Shown piece after piece: positions 28,907-38,992 of a stretch of 64,000 bases of DNA. The translations under genes were made by a program, and so were the position numbers. The first letter of the stretch is position 1; the number at the start of each line of letters is the position of its first letter. Below the pieces are notes generated by a model. The model was not told the origin of the DNA, searched no databases, and saw only the letters and a program-made list of their open reading frames with translations. Origin of the DNA: Symbiodinium natans (lineage: Eukaryota > Sar > Dinophyceae > Suessiales > Symbiodiniaceae). Location of the stretch: positions 1,527,001 through 1,591,000 of the forward strand of contig CAJNDS010000779.1 in assembly GCA_905221605.1 (NCBI GenBank). The letters are read 5' to 3'.

Positions 28907-29096
28907 TAATTCTCGGCACAGTTGTTCCGTTGTACATTTCGGCTTTCAGGAGGGCCCTCCTTGTGTAGCCTTTCGTAGAGCGATAGCTACGGCAGATCTG
29001 AGTGATCGTGAGAAAACCATCAGTGCGCGGAGCACTTCTACATGTGTGAGTTGTGATCACCCGAGCCCCATTCTTCACTGCGCTACATCCGCTGCA
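28896..29096 (+). repeat. 3-prime LTR
   Basis: Identical to 20090-20290. The pol stop codon is at its bases 9-11. The 15 bases before it (TTTCTTTTGGGCTGG) are not a good polypurine tract, which is unusual. Confidence 0.95.
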
Positions 29097-29101
29097 GAAC
29101 G
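29097..29101. other. Target-site duplication GAACG, right copy
   Basis: Matches 20085-20089. The empty site would read AAGGGAACGCTAAGAAC. Confidence 0.93.
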
Positions 29102-29178
29102 CTAAGAACACAAGTTTTTCTCAAGGGTTCAAAATAAGGGGCCTACAGCCCCCAAAACTTCAGGTCTTATTACTCCTT

Positions 29179-29304
29179 TTGGTCGCCCAGTGGTAGGTAC
29201 CCTTTACCCCTTTTTTGTTCTGGGTTCCCATATAAAGTAACCAACCCCCCCCCAAAAAAAAAAAAAAAGGTGCCCTTATTATAATATGGTTTCTGGGCTA
29301 CCAA
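29179..29304. mobile_element. MITE-like hairpin element, family D, copy 3
   Basis: Left TTGGTCGCCCAGTGGTAGGT and right GGTTTCTGGGCTACCAA pair. The interior has expanded to C9 followed by A14. It lies 78 bp after the retrotransposon. Confidence 0.7.
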
Positions 29305-29500
29305 GTCCTTAAGGTTCCAAGACTCCACGTCTTACTACTCCTTAAGACTCTGATAAGGGAAGTATGGCCCTCGGATGTATTGAAAAATATGAATATCGTA
29401 AAAAGAAACCGACAATATATCATATTGTGATTCATATAGCTATGTATTATATAGCATTACTCATATTGATACCATTATGTATTCTACTCCTTCGTGCACA

Positions 29501-29578
29501 CACTAAACCCTAAACCCTAAACCCTAAACCCTAAACCCTAAACCCTAAACCCTAAACCCTAAACCCTAAACCCTAAAC
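29501..29578 (-). repeat. CCCTAAA telomere-like array
   Basis: Eleven near-perfect units. Confidence 0.95.
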
Positions 29579-29865
29579 TGTCCTTTGTTGAGATGTTGCA
29601 ACTTCCCCATGATGATCCCCTTTTTACGCTAACTTTAAAAGCACCCCATCTTTCCGATGAGAAATGGTATTGCCGGTATTGGTCCCTGCGATGTGGCCTG
29701 AGTGTCAGCTAGGCGGGTGGCAAAGAAAAATCCTAAACCCTAAGCCCTTAACCCAGGTCGTACTACTCCTTCATGCACACCCTCCCGCATGCGCACCTCG
29801 TGCACTGGGTGTGCATCTTCGAGCCCCAGGATGCCATGGAGGCGGAGATTTTGGGGAGTTTCGGG

Positions 29866-30060
29866 CTTAGGGGGTTTAGGGGGTTTAGGGGGTTTAGGGA
29901 GTTTGGGAGTTTCGGGCTTAGGGGTTTAGGGTTTTTTGGATTGTTTTTAGGGGTTTAGGGGTTTTTTTGGGTTGTTTTTAGGGGGTTAGGGGGTTTGGGG
30001 GGTTTAGGGGTTTCGGGGTTTTTAGGGGTGTAGGGGTGAAGGGTTTTTGGGGTTTTGGGG
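29866..30060 (+). repeat. TTTAGGGG-type degenerate array
   Basis: Units of 8-9 bases (GGGTTTAGG, TTTTTAGGGG) rather than 7. Homogenised G-rich variant. Confidence 0.85.
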
Positions 30061-30479
30061 TGAAGGTAAGGGGCTTAGCGTTCATGAAAGCTTGTGCCTC
30101 TGGGGTTGTCTGGCATTCAGGGGCTTGAGGGTTCGAGGCAAGGCTACATGGTCAGGTTTCAATGCAAGTGTGATAAATATCTATACAATATATATATATA
30201 TATGTATGTATGTATATATATATACATGTATATATATATATACACATGTATATATACATGCACATGCATACATGATTCTCAATGCACGAATCTGGCTCCA
30301 TGTACATGTATCTGTGTACTGTACATACAGATATAAATAGAGCCCCAGGTGTATCACGAGTTAGCGCCGGCTGCTGCCACCACGTCCTTCTCTGGAGCTT
30401 CGGCTTCCTGTGGAATTTGACGAAGAAGTTGTATATTTTGGTTGAGGGTACATCGACAAGGATCTGAGAGAGAACATGT

Positions 30480-30892
30480 GTGTATGCGTGGCACGCACAC
30501 AGAGAACGACCACGCACATGCCCTCAATGGCAAAATAGTGCGCGCTTGCGCACTCGCGCGCGCACGTGCGCATGCACATGCGCAAGCGCACACGCATTCT
30601 CGCATGCACGCGCGCTTGCACGCTTCCACGCTCGCACGCACGCGCACGCGCGCACAGACACACAGACACACAGACACAGAGACACACAGGCAGACAGACA
30701 CACAGACACACAGACACACAGACACACAGACACGCAGACACGCAGACACGCAGACACGCAGACACGCAGACACGCAGACACGCAGACACGCAGACACGCA
30801 GACACACACACACACACAGACACAGACACAGACACAGACACAGACACAGACACAGACACAGACACAGACACACACACACACACACACACACA
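30480..30892. repeat. Alternating purine-pyrimidine tract and ACACAG/ACACGCAG microsatellite
   Basis: 30539-30652 is almost strictly alternating GC/CA (GCGCGC, GTGCGCATGC). 30653-30892 is (ACACAG)n and (ACACGCAG)n. The tract is open in all frames on both strands, giving spurious Cys/Val and Thr/Asp/His ORFs. It is a strong candidate for Z-DNA formation. Confidence 0.9.
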
Positions 30893-31070
30893 GAACGGAT
30901 ACTTTATGGTATGATATTACATGACACGTCATGTCCTCTTGCTTTTGAAAACATATTTTTATGTTACATACATGTGGGTAGCAATCTGTTGAGTGTGTGT
31001 ATAGTCCTTCTGTTGGCATTCGTTCCCACTCAAAAGTGCTCTTGCACATGATCATCTCAAGGTTTCAAGA

Positions 31071-31172
31071 TTCTAAACCCTAAACCCCAAACCCCAAACC
31101 CCAAACCCCAAACCCTAAACCCTAAACCCTAAACCCTAAACCCTAAACCCTAAACCCTAAACCCTAAACCGT
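31071..31172 (-). repeat. CCCCAAA and CCCTAAA array
   Basis: Four CCCCAAA units followed by nine CCCTAAA units, as at 8670-8840. Confidence 0.93.
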
Positions 31173-31180
31173 AACCCTAC

Positions 31181-31246
31181 ATGGGCAACTTGAGGATTCA
31201 CTTCGGTCTCCACCTGCCGGATTCCCGGCAGCTTGGTCGCGGAGGC
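31181..31246 (+). CDS. Exon-like block resembling an Asp/Asn beta-hydroxylase core (tentative)
   Basis: The frame reads MGNLRIHFGLHLPDSRQLGR. The string LRIHFGLHLP resembles the L-R-x-H-L-G-L-x-x-P strand of aspartyl/asparaginyl beta-hydroxylases, another 2-oxoglutarate oxygenase family. The block directly follows a telomere-like array. Only this one block is seen, so it may be an isolated exon or a decayed fragment. Confidence 0.33.
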
Positions 31247-33027
31247 TTTTGGCACGTGGGGGCCTTGGGCTTCTACGCACTTGTGGATTGAACATTTTAG
31301 GGTTTAGGGCTTAGGGTTTAGGGTTGTTGTCTTTTGCCGTCAGTCTTTTGGAAAGTGTGATTGTAAAGTCTGCAGAAGATGTCGGGTTCATGTCGGTGAG
31401 AGCATCCCATCCAGTCTTGCACCAAATAGGGTTGTCTCACCAACCTGGCACCCAGGGTGAAGTTCATGACACTGTGCAGCAATTTCGTCTCGTGTTGTTC
31501 TTCGCCACGATGAAAAACACAAAGCTTCTTGGGTGATTGAACCATACAACCCTACACCTGAGGGTCATGCGCTCTTGTGTCTGAGCTCTGCCTAATGCGG
31601 GGAGCCGGTAATCACATGTTGACCTATGCTGTGTGTGCATCACCCTCAACCCTAAACAATAACCTTAAGCCCCTCAGCCCAAATTCATAGGATTTAGGGC
31701 TTAGGGTTTAGGGACCAACCCGAGAAGAACCGAACTTCAAAGGTCGCGCACTGGTGCTGCCGCAAGCATGGGGCGGCTCGATGCAGGTGTGTGCTTTTTC
31801 TACCTGGAATTTTCTAAGGGGAGTATAGCTACCACGTGGCATAGCCCGAAACGAGTCACCGCGGCAGACGCTTGAACTGCTTCACAGGTGTTTTTGTCAC
31901 CACACTGGGGACGCTCGGGGTTGGGCTTCGGTCTACGTATCACGTATACGTGGTGCCAGGGTGGGAAATGTGATGAGGAAGATTGAAGATTTCCCCCCCC
32001 CCCCCACGTAGTATAGGCTTGCCTCTAGAGACCTTAAGTGTAACCCCTGCCTTGAACGTCTGCACTGGTCCAAGTTGCCCCAAAGTTTAGGGCAACTTCG
32101 ACCAAGACTTGGGGGTCGCATTGGCCGGGGGTCGGTGGTTGGGGGTGACACGATGGGTGTTGGCCTCACCTCTACAGGTGTCCGCAAACTCCTCCCTTCA
32201 CCATTGCACAACCAAAGAGAGCAACTTGAGGCATCCTCAGCATGGATACCACCCAACGGTCCGAGAAGCTAGAATGAAGCCTTGCGCAGGAAGAGTGGCC
32301 TGGTTCAGGATTTTTGGTGTTGAGGATACCAGAACCCTAACCCCCCCCCCGCCCTAAACCCTAAACCCTAAACCCTAAACCCTAAACCCTAAACCCTAAA
32401 CCCTAAACCGCAAAAAAAAACCATCGGTCATGCTGAGGCTCCGGCTAGACGGAGGTAGCTGGTCCCCAGAGCCCCTTCGATTGTGGCCTCGATGCAGGTT
32501 TCAGGGTTGAGTGATCTTAATTGAGGAGTTTGTGGTGGTATAAGTACTAGGGAGGCCCTTGGGGCATTTTATATTTTCCTTCATTGGGTTTAAGAGGATC
32601 ATGTTCCGGAATATTTTTCAGAGGGTTTTAAGGGCCATCCTAGAGTAGGACTCTCTAGGTCATTCTGGGTCAAGCAGGGTACTTACTCACGACCGCTGTG
32701 TGTTGTGCGAGCCTGGAGAGGCCAGGGATGCCGGCTTGTGCTGTGGAGCAAGACGTTTCAATGCCTTAGAAACCCTAAACTGTGAACCCTAACCGGTAAA
32801 ACCCTCTGTGAATAATCTAGGGGCTCTTATGGTGCAGATGAAGCTGTGAGAGTGCCGGCGCCAGTCAGACCAGAGCTCATGTAGGATGCCGGGGGTTTGG
32901 GCTTTAAAGGGCTCCCGAAAAGATGCTGTAGAGGGTTACCCAAAGGCTCCTGTGTAGTACCTTTTTTTTTGGGGTACGCGAGACTCCCCTATACCTAGCA
33001 CAAAAAGGAACTACTTTGGAGCCTTGA

Positions 33028-33105
33028 GGGAGGGTTTAGGGTTTAGGGTTTAGGGTTTAGGGTTTAGGGTTTAGGGTTTAGGGTTTAGGGTTTAGGGTTT
33101 AGGGT
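33028..33105 (+). repeat. TTTAGGG telomere-like array
   Basis: About eleven perfect units. Confidence 0.95.
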
Positions 33106-33422
33106 CCTTCGTCCCCCTCTGCCCTCTGCTGTCCTTGCGCACCAAAGGTGCCCAGTGCCTCGGAGGCCCTCGGGGAGAGTTAATTCGCGGGCTAGAAGGG
33201 TTTCCGCAACCCAAAAGGTTTGAAGCCGTAAACCCAGCTAACTATTCATTCATATATATCTATATATATATATATACATATACATATACATATATATATA
33301 TATATATATGGTGTTTGTTGCATTCTTCCGAGCGGAACTGCAAGGGAAGGTTGTGGAGACATCGTTGAAGCCTCGGCAGAAGCCCTATATCCCGGACCCC
33401 CCCAACAGTCGAGATACGACAT

Positions 33423-33532
33423 AGGGGCCTTAGTAATTTGAATAGGGGTCTGGGGGGGTTATTCTAGCAGAACCCATACAGGGACCGTAGAAGGACAAGG
33501 GATGACTATTATAGTCGTTCTTCGGACCCCTA
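33423..33532 (-). mobile_element. MITE-like element, family C, reverse orientation
   Basis: Begins AGGGGCCTTAGTAATTTGAATAG and ends CGGACCCCTA, the reverse complement of the family pattern. It lies 155 bp from a forward copy. Confidence 0.6.
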
Positions 33533-33687
33533 CATGACGCGGGCCGGACAGACAATTGTCAGGCCCAGGCGGCGTCGCCTGTCCGCTTGCACCTCCACGC
33601 AGCATGGCCGTAAGATCGAAAGGCTGGGGTTCTTAGGGTTTAGGGTTTAGGTCTAGGCCAGCAGCTACCATTCTCTACACCCTAATG

Positions 33688-33805
33688 TAGGGGTCGGCAT
33701 CATTAGTAACAGTTTTCTCTTCTGGTCCCTTTATTTCTCTTCTGATACTATTACAACCCCCCCCCCCCCCAAAAAAAAAACTCGTTCTGATGGTTAAGGC
33801 CCCTA
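33688..33805 (+). mobile_element. MITE-like element, family C, copy 3
   Basis: Starts TAGGGGTCGGCATCATTAG and ends GGTTAAGGCCCCTA. The interior carries C14 followed by A10, where related copies have about C7-A4. Confidence 0.65.
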
Positions 33806-35019
33806 TATGAGACGATAAGCGGGGGTGTTACCACTGAGGAAGAAGCCCAGGGGCTCAGAATGCACAGCACAGGCTACGTGGAACACACATGATGCCAAGG
33901 CACCAATACTTGCTCAGTCGAAGTTCTCCATGCAAACAACTCGCGATAGATCTCAGCAGGAATGCCGAGATCTTATCAGGAAGTGCTCTAGATCTAGAAG
34001 GCATGTCTATGAGAGTCGCTGCTTGTTTGCCATCGTGTGCCCTGCTGTACCAAATGCTCCCTACCAAGTGCCTCCATGTGCACGCCCTCTTGCTAAGGAT
34101 GCATGATGCAGACTATGTCCATTCTATCCTGCCTCACGCGGTGGCAGGGCCGAAGCTTAATGTAGAGCAATCCCTTGGAGCCGAACCTTGATGAGTTCTG
34201 AACCCCCGCTCCGGGACAGTACTACAGAGAGACGGAACTTGCCTTCAGTCTCATGTACGCTCAATCCCATACCTCAAGGGTTTCAGGTTTCAGTTGCAGA
34301 AAAAGGTTTGATAAGGGCAACCACTGCGGGAGAGTTGCAACCCAACCTACTAGATGGAATGTCCCCGCCCCCCCCCCCCCCCCCCCCCCCCCCGAGATCA
34401 GTGATCAGTTCGGCGTCTTTGAGCACGAGACCATTTCACCAACCTCCCAAGGGGACTGGGTGATTGTGGCATGGTTGTGGTAGAGTCTGACAAAGCAACG
34501 TCTCCAGTATGTTTGCATGCCTTCGCCTGCAAGCCCACGCATGCAACGAAACGAACCTGCAGCCCAAACATCATGTTTGTTGAGTCTAGCGACTGATTTC
34601 CAACTTTTCTTCGACCTTCCCTTTCCTGAACCTTGCCAGCTCGCCTGGCTTGTCCGAGAGTGGGAACGCAATCCTTCCGGGCTGCTTTGGTTCTCAGCAT
34701 GGATCGCGCACGGCCGCTAGAGGCCGAAGACCTGGACAAGACACCCGACAAGGGTCAATCCCACAAAGCTAAACCCTAAGCTCATCTAAGCTCCTAAACC
34801 CTAAGTCCCAAATGACCTAGCACACCCTCAGACCCTCAAGCGCCCAAGCACCGAAAATATCCCGAAGAGGCTGGCATCCCTCAGCCTACACCAGACAGCC
34901 CCTTACTGGTTTAGGGTTTAGGGTCAGTACACGGAGTCATCTTTAAACGGGGTATTGGGGCCCCCATGCCATAGACATGTGTCTGAACCCTTAGAAAACA
35001 GAGCGCCTCGAGCTGGACC

Positions 35020-35085
35020 ATGCCGAAGTACCGAGTCTCCAAGAAAGGTGACAACCCCTTTGCCTTGCCGAGGAGGATGGAAGGG
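35020..35085 (+). CDS. Possible first exon of a Lys/Glu-rich protein gene
   Basis: ATG at 35020 opens a frame reading MPKYRVSKKGDNPFALPRR and then MEG before a TTTAGGG tract. The basic N-terminus would fit the charged exons downstream (36498, 37103, 38221, 38476) on the same strand. Linkage is inferred. Confidence 0.33.
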
Positions 35086-35641
35086 CTTAGGGTTTAGGCT
35101 TTAGGGTTTAGGGTTCAGTGTTTAGGGTTTAGGGTATTGCTCAAGGGATTGAGACTCGTACCCCTAAGGCGTACCCTGAATATACTCCTGTCCCCAAACC
35201 CAGGGGTACAACCTTAACTTGCAGGGTTTGCAAGGTTTAGGGGTCAATGTCCGGGCTCGAAAGGGCTTTGTAGGGTTTAGCTGAGATCATTGAGAATTAA
35301 GGGGTTTGGGAGGTTTGGGGTTTAAGAATATACTTTCAGTCATCTAGCGGTCCTGATGATGTTTTTTTCGGCCTTTCCTGAACTAGGGTTTGTGAGGTCT
35401 ACAATGCACATATTGCACCCCCCCCCCACTTGCAATCACAAGCTTGGGCTGTGTTGATGATGTAGCATGGCTCTGGCATGCAATTGAGTCTGTTCAGGTG
35501 GCTCAGTTTTCCTTAGCCTTCCAACTGGACGAATGTTTCGGGAGAGGTTTAGGGTTCAGGGTTTAGGGTTTAGGGTTTAGGGTTTAGGGTTAGGGTTTAG
35601 GGCTGAGGATCGTGTCTCGTGTTCCTTCTCAAAACTGTATC

Positions 35642-35690
35642 TTCGAAGAGGAAGCCGCAGAAGAAGCAGCTCCCAGGCGAGTCGGAGGCG
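35642..35690 (+). CDS. Possible exon, charged
   Basis: One frame gives SKRKPQKKQLPGESEA and another gives EEEAAEEAAPRR. Both are plausible for a charged protein, so the phase is undecided. It follows ATCTTCGAAG and precedes a CCCTAAA tract. Confidence 0.27.
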
Positions 35691-35826
35691 CATAACCCTA
35701 AACCCTAAACCCTAAACTCTAAACTTTTTTTTTTGGTTGCTTTGGTTGGGCTTTCAGCACGTGGCAGAGTTATGCAGAGTCGAGTTGCGGGTGCAGATCT
35801 CTCCAGCACCCTACCTGAGGGTAACC

Positions 35827-35929
35827 TAGGGGTCGGAATACTTACTCATAGTATTCCCTGAGGGTCGCTTAGAGACCCCCCCCCCCCCCTACCCCCAAAA
35901 AAACTCTATTCTAATTATTCAGGCCCCTA
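35827..35929 (+). mobile_element. MITE-like element, family C, copy 4
   Basis: Starts TAGGGGTCGGAATACTTACT and ends CTAATTATTCAGGCCCCTA, with an interior C-run at 35877-35890. Confidence 0.65.
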
Positions 35930-36497
35930 TCTTAACCACAGGGGCACCAAAATTTCAAGAATTGGCCTGGGGGCACGCCGGGCGAAAGGGCAGCCCTCTG
36001 ATGGCACGGCTTCACAGGTGCAGCTCTAAAGGGTACATGCATGCATGTACGTATGTATGTACGTACGTATATGTTCATAAAACTATATGGATATATTGAT
36101 ATACTATGTACATATGCTTGGAAGGATGCCGGGGGGGAGAGAGAGAGAGGGAGAGAGGGAGAGAGAAGAGAGAAAGAGAGACGATAAAGGTTGTTCAACA
36201 CCTAAAGCGAGAGGCGCGCGGACAGCGCAGGGATAAAACAGTGAGCAAACCCGATTCCGATTCGATGTCGGTGAGATTCTGAATCTAGACATTCTGCACC
36301 TGATGAACCTTTAAACTCTCCTAAACCGTGAACCCCAAATACCCAAAGCCAAAAACCCTAAGCTCTCTAAGCCCCAAACCCTTTAAGCCCTAAATACCCC
36401 AAGCCACACCATACCACACGCTAAACCCTAAACCCTAAACCCTACACCCAAACTATATCTGTGCCCTACTCTCGTCTCGAGCCCATGTGGGGTCCAG

Positions 36498-36557
36498 GCC
36501 AACCGCCGCAAGAAGGAGGAGGCGCGCCAGCGTGAAGCAGAGGCCATTGCTGTTGAG
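36498..36557 (+). CDS. Exon of a Lys/Glu-rich protein (60 bp)
   Basis: Bounded by GTCCAG (ending 36497) and GTTTTAG (donor-like, from 36558). It encodes exactly 20 residues, ANRRKKEEARQREAEAIAVE, likely a charged helix or coiled coil. The following intron begins immediately with TTTAGGG repeats. Confidence 0.5.
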
Positions 36558-36559
36558 GT

Positions 36560-36605
36560 TTTAGGGTTTAGGGTTTAGGGTTTAGGGTTTAGGGTTTAGG
36601 GAGGG
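36560..36605 (+). repeat. TTTAGGG array at an intron start
   Basis: Six units beginning two bases after the putative exon end. Confidence 0.9.
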
Positions 36606-37102
36606 TTTAGGGGGTTTGGGAGTAGAGCCCTGGCGCAGGGTTTAGGGTGTAGGGTTTGGGGTTCTTGTTTTAAGTGGCCAGCCTGTTGCAAACATAAAAC
36701 GGGTTCTTGTTAGCAAGAACTTAAGCTGCCCTCAGAGAATAGGCCTTGTTAGAAAATAGTACAGTACGCCTCGTCATGGTAACTTAGTTGCCTAAGTTTC
36801 CAGATTGGGGATGAATAAAATTGCTCGAGTCGTGGTTGACTACAATGATTCAAAAGGCTACTTGGGAGCAAGCAAGTATAGATGGTGAATCCCTAAACCC
36901 TCATCCCTAAACCCTAAAGCCGATAACCTAAAACCCAAAACCCTAAACCCTAAAACCTAACCCATGGTAGGAATGGAAGTTTCAGGTGTTCGGGGTTGGA
37001 GTTTATGGGCCTCGAACAGTCCAGGCTGCCCTTTCTTGCTCCCCTAAACCCAAAATCCCCTAAACCCAGAATCCCCTTAACCCTAAACCCTAAACCCCAC
37101 AG

Positions 37103-37172
37103 GAGAAGGCCGCAAAAGAGAAGCGTCGGCAGGAGGAGGCATCTCGACCCCCCGGCAAGAGTCTTGGCTGTT
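37103..37172 (+). CDS. Exon of a Lys/Glu-rich protein
   Basis: After CCCCACAG (ending 37102) the frame reads EKAAKEKRRQEEASRPPGKS. It continues the style of the exon at 36498. The donor could be at the GA of AAGAGT or further on near 37172. Confidence 0.48.
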
Positions 37173-37201
37173 CTTGGGATTGTTAGGGTTTAGGGTTTAG
37201 G

Positions 37202-37307
37202 TTGGGATGTTCCCCCCCTTATACTAACAGCTCCTTAGTAGGAATTATAATAGGGGGTACCACACTTCCTGTTAAGGAGCTGTTAGTATAGGGGGGACAC
37301 ATCCCAA
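37202..37307. mobile_element. MITE-like hairpin element, family B, copy 1
   Basis: Long, nearly perfect inverted repeat: left TTGGGATGTTCCCCCC then TTATACTAACAGCTCCTTA, right the complement, ending ACATCCCAA. Only a short loop separates the arms, so it would fold into a strong hairpin. Confidence 0.8.
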
Positions 37308-38035
37308 GCCTCTGGGTTTCTTGAGCTTGCCGGTCTGCCAGTCTCTACTGACTAAGCGCGCAGGCCTCAGTCCTGGCATGAAGCAGCTTCCAGGTTCAAA
37401 AGGGTTTAGTGTGTAGGGTGAGGGGTTTGGCTAGTCCTCTAGTCCAGTTGCAATAAGGGTTTAGGGTGTGTTGAAATATTTTGCTATTGTTCCAGTCTCA
37501 CGATGGTTTATTTTTCTGGTTGAACGGCCGCGCCACCAAGGAAGACGTTGAAGCGAACCTTTGCTAAAATTATGACTGTGGCGTCTTTTAGGGATGTTGC
37601 CGCTACAGTGCACCTGCCGGTGGGGAGTGGAGATCTGCGAAAAGTAATATAGGGTCAGAATAACTAGTAGTCTTCCGTTATGGTCCCTTCATAATTCCAC
37701 TATTGTATCCCCCAAAATCGGTTCTCGTATGATGCCTGCTGCCGGCTTCGGAGAGTACGGGGGCACATGGGTAGCCGTTGCACGTGATCTCACCCGAAGG
37801 TCTACCCTAAACCCTAAACCCTTAACCCATATGTAGAAGATATGCACTTCCTGACTGAGGGAAAGCGCGCCTGGAGAAGATGATCGAAGAGGGGAAAGTC
37901 CGCAAGACGGAGCAAGACGTACCTAGGCTGCCAACGCCGTTTTGCGTAGGACCCTTCCTTCTTTATACAGCACCGTCTTGACCGGAGACTCTGGCAAAAC
38001 GGGCTCGGAACCATGGCCGCATGGCCGGGATCGCA

Positions 38036-38152
38036 GAGATGGGGGATTCACGAAATTCCGGGCCCTTCATTACTGACCCCCAAAGAATATAGGATTCCTT
38101 TCTTCTGATAGGGACGCCCAAGAAGGTACCCCTAATTTCGGAAGCCCCCATA
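38036..38152. mobile_element. MITE-like hairpin element, family G, copy 3
   Basis: Left GATGGGGGATTCACGAAATT pairs with right CTAATTTCGGAAGCCCCCATA. Confidence 0.6.
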
Positions 38153-38220
38153 TTGAGCCCTAACCTTCAGACCCTAAACCCTCAACCCTAAACCCTAAAC
38201 CCGGAGTTGTCCGGCCCTAG

Positions 38221-38303
38221 GTCGACGAGCTGCTGCAGTGCAAGGACGAAGTGGCATGCGCGCTGCGCGACGTGCAGGACGAAGCGGAGCTCAGGAAGAA
38301 GTT
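38221..38303 (+). CDS. Exon of a Lys/Glu-rich protein, coiled-coil-like
   Basis: After CCCTAG (ending 38220) the frame reads VDELLQCKDEVACALRDVQD and then EAELRKK, with heptad-like spacing of hydrophobics. GC3-rich, convincingly coding. Confidence 0.5.
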
Positions 38304-38475
38304 TCCATCCCAAGGAACCTTATGGGATACTTGGGAATGTTTTTGTGTTTTTTAAATGTTAATTAGGTACTATATAATTGTCAAGAAACAAGCTGAAGTT
38401 GTGATTTTTGCCGGGGTTCCCGAAACCCTGAACCCTCAACCCTAAACCCTAAGCCCACAACCCTACGTTCAGTAG

Positions 38476-38590
38476 AGGAACATCTGGCCACGAGAAGGAG
38501 TTCTTTGAGAACCCTCGCTATCGCTTTCGCTACCTCCTGGCCAAGGATGGAACCCCAGTGGCGCAGATCTACAAGTGGCCCTGGCCTTGA
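38476..38590 (+). CDS. Terminal exon of the Lys/Glu-rich gene
   Basis: The frame reads GHEKEFFENPRYRFRYLL, then AKDGTPVAQIYKWPWP and TGA at 38588-38590. The pattern NP-x-Y-x-F-x-Y-L-L...I-Y-K-W is loosely like the SURP motif of splicing factors (N-P-x-F-x-F-L...Y-x-x-Y). With the charged exons upstream this would fit an RNA-processing protein, but that is a guess from style. A TTTAGGG array begins right after the stop. Confidence 0.5.
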
Positions 38591-38645
38591 AGGGTTTAGG
38601 GTTTAGGGTTTAGGGTTTAGGGTTTAGGGTTTAGGGTTTAGGGTG
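38588..38645 (+). repeat. TTTAGGG array directly after a stop codon
   Basis: About eight units starting just after the TGA of the preceding exon. Confidence 0.9.
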
Positions 38646-38880
38646 TAAGACGCCACCGTTTCACCTTACTCACACGAGCGATGGGGCGGGACGAAAAGAT
38701 GCCGTCCCGAAATCCGACTAGGAAGCCAAGTGCTTCTGCAGCACTTGGGGTCTAAGCCGAAACACTGAGCACTCACGCCAACTTGCTGTCACAGGTCTGC
38801 CGGCTCAGAGTGCGAGCAGTAGGAGCCACCTAGTTTCGACATTCAGTCTATCCGGTGCTTAGTTGGTTTGCTTTCGCAAT

Positions 38881-38990
38881 CTACTAGTTGATTAAGAACC
38901 CCGAAAAAAACACAAAATATTCTTCCTTATGAAGGGTAATATAGGGATTTTTATTTCTGTTTTCTTTTGGGGTTCTTAAGCAAATAGTAG
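38881..38990. mobile_element. MITE-like hairpin element, family A, copy 1, abutting a start codon
   Basis: Left CTACTAGTTGATTAAGAACCCC and right GGGGTTCTTAAGCAAATAGTAG pair at 19 of 22 positions. Flanked by GCAAT on the left (38876-38880) and, overlapping the right edge, GCAAT at 38990-38994, a likely 4-5 bp target duplication that includes the AT of the next gene's ATG. Confidence 0.8.
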
Positions 38991-38992
38991 CA

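Larger units (their letters stand above)
20090..29096 (+). mobile_element. Ty1/copia-type LTR retrotransposon, 9,007 bp, with accessory DNA-modification-like domains
   Basis: The element is bounded by identical 201-bp LTRs (TG...CA) and a GAACG target duplication. Domain order is gag with zinc knuckle, aspartic protease, a Cys-rich segment, a methyltransferase-like domain, a 2OG/Fe(II)-oxygenase-like domain, integrase (HHCC and DD35E), reverse transcriptase (HVDD) and RNase H. Integrase before reverse transcriptase makes it Pseudoviridae-like (copia) rather than gypsy. Coding runs in frame 0 (20505-22355), frame 1 (to 24555) and frame 2 (to 28906), with the segment 22853-23479 in frame 2. The identical LTRs imply a recent insertion. 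The frame breaks mean this copy may be defective or may use frameshifting. The usual purine tract before the 3-prime LTR is not obvious. It is far larger than a typical copia element (about 5 kb), mainly because of the inserted domains. Confidence 0.95.
29102..31180. other. Repeat and microsatellite stretch
   Basis: Contains a family-D hairpin (29179-29304), AT-rich unique sequence (29380-29480), a CCCTAAA array (29501-29578), TTTAGGGG-type repeats (29866-30060), TA/CATG repeats (30184-30274), a large alternating purine-pyrimidine block (30480-30892) and another CCCTAAA array (31071-31172). No gene recognised. Confidence 0.6.
31247..35019. other. Repeat-rich spacer
   Basis: CCCTAAA at 32350-32409, TTTAGGG at 33028-33105, AT repeats at 33250-33308, two opposed family-C hairpins (33423-33532 and 33688-33805), and a 26-base C-run (34368-34393). 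An inverted GGCTCC...GGAGCC hairpin lies at about 32947-33024. Open frames at 31318-31545 and 33825-34463 lack motifs. I see no secure gene. Confidence 0.5.

Noticed and set aside
30152-31055. Several Cys/Val- or Thr/Asp/His-rich ORFs on both strands
   Set aside because: Produced by the ACACAG/ACACGCAG microsatellite, which has no stop codons in most frames.
34188-34483. Pro-rich ORFs over the C-run
   Set aside because: Created by the 26-base C homopolymer; no coding signal on either side.
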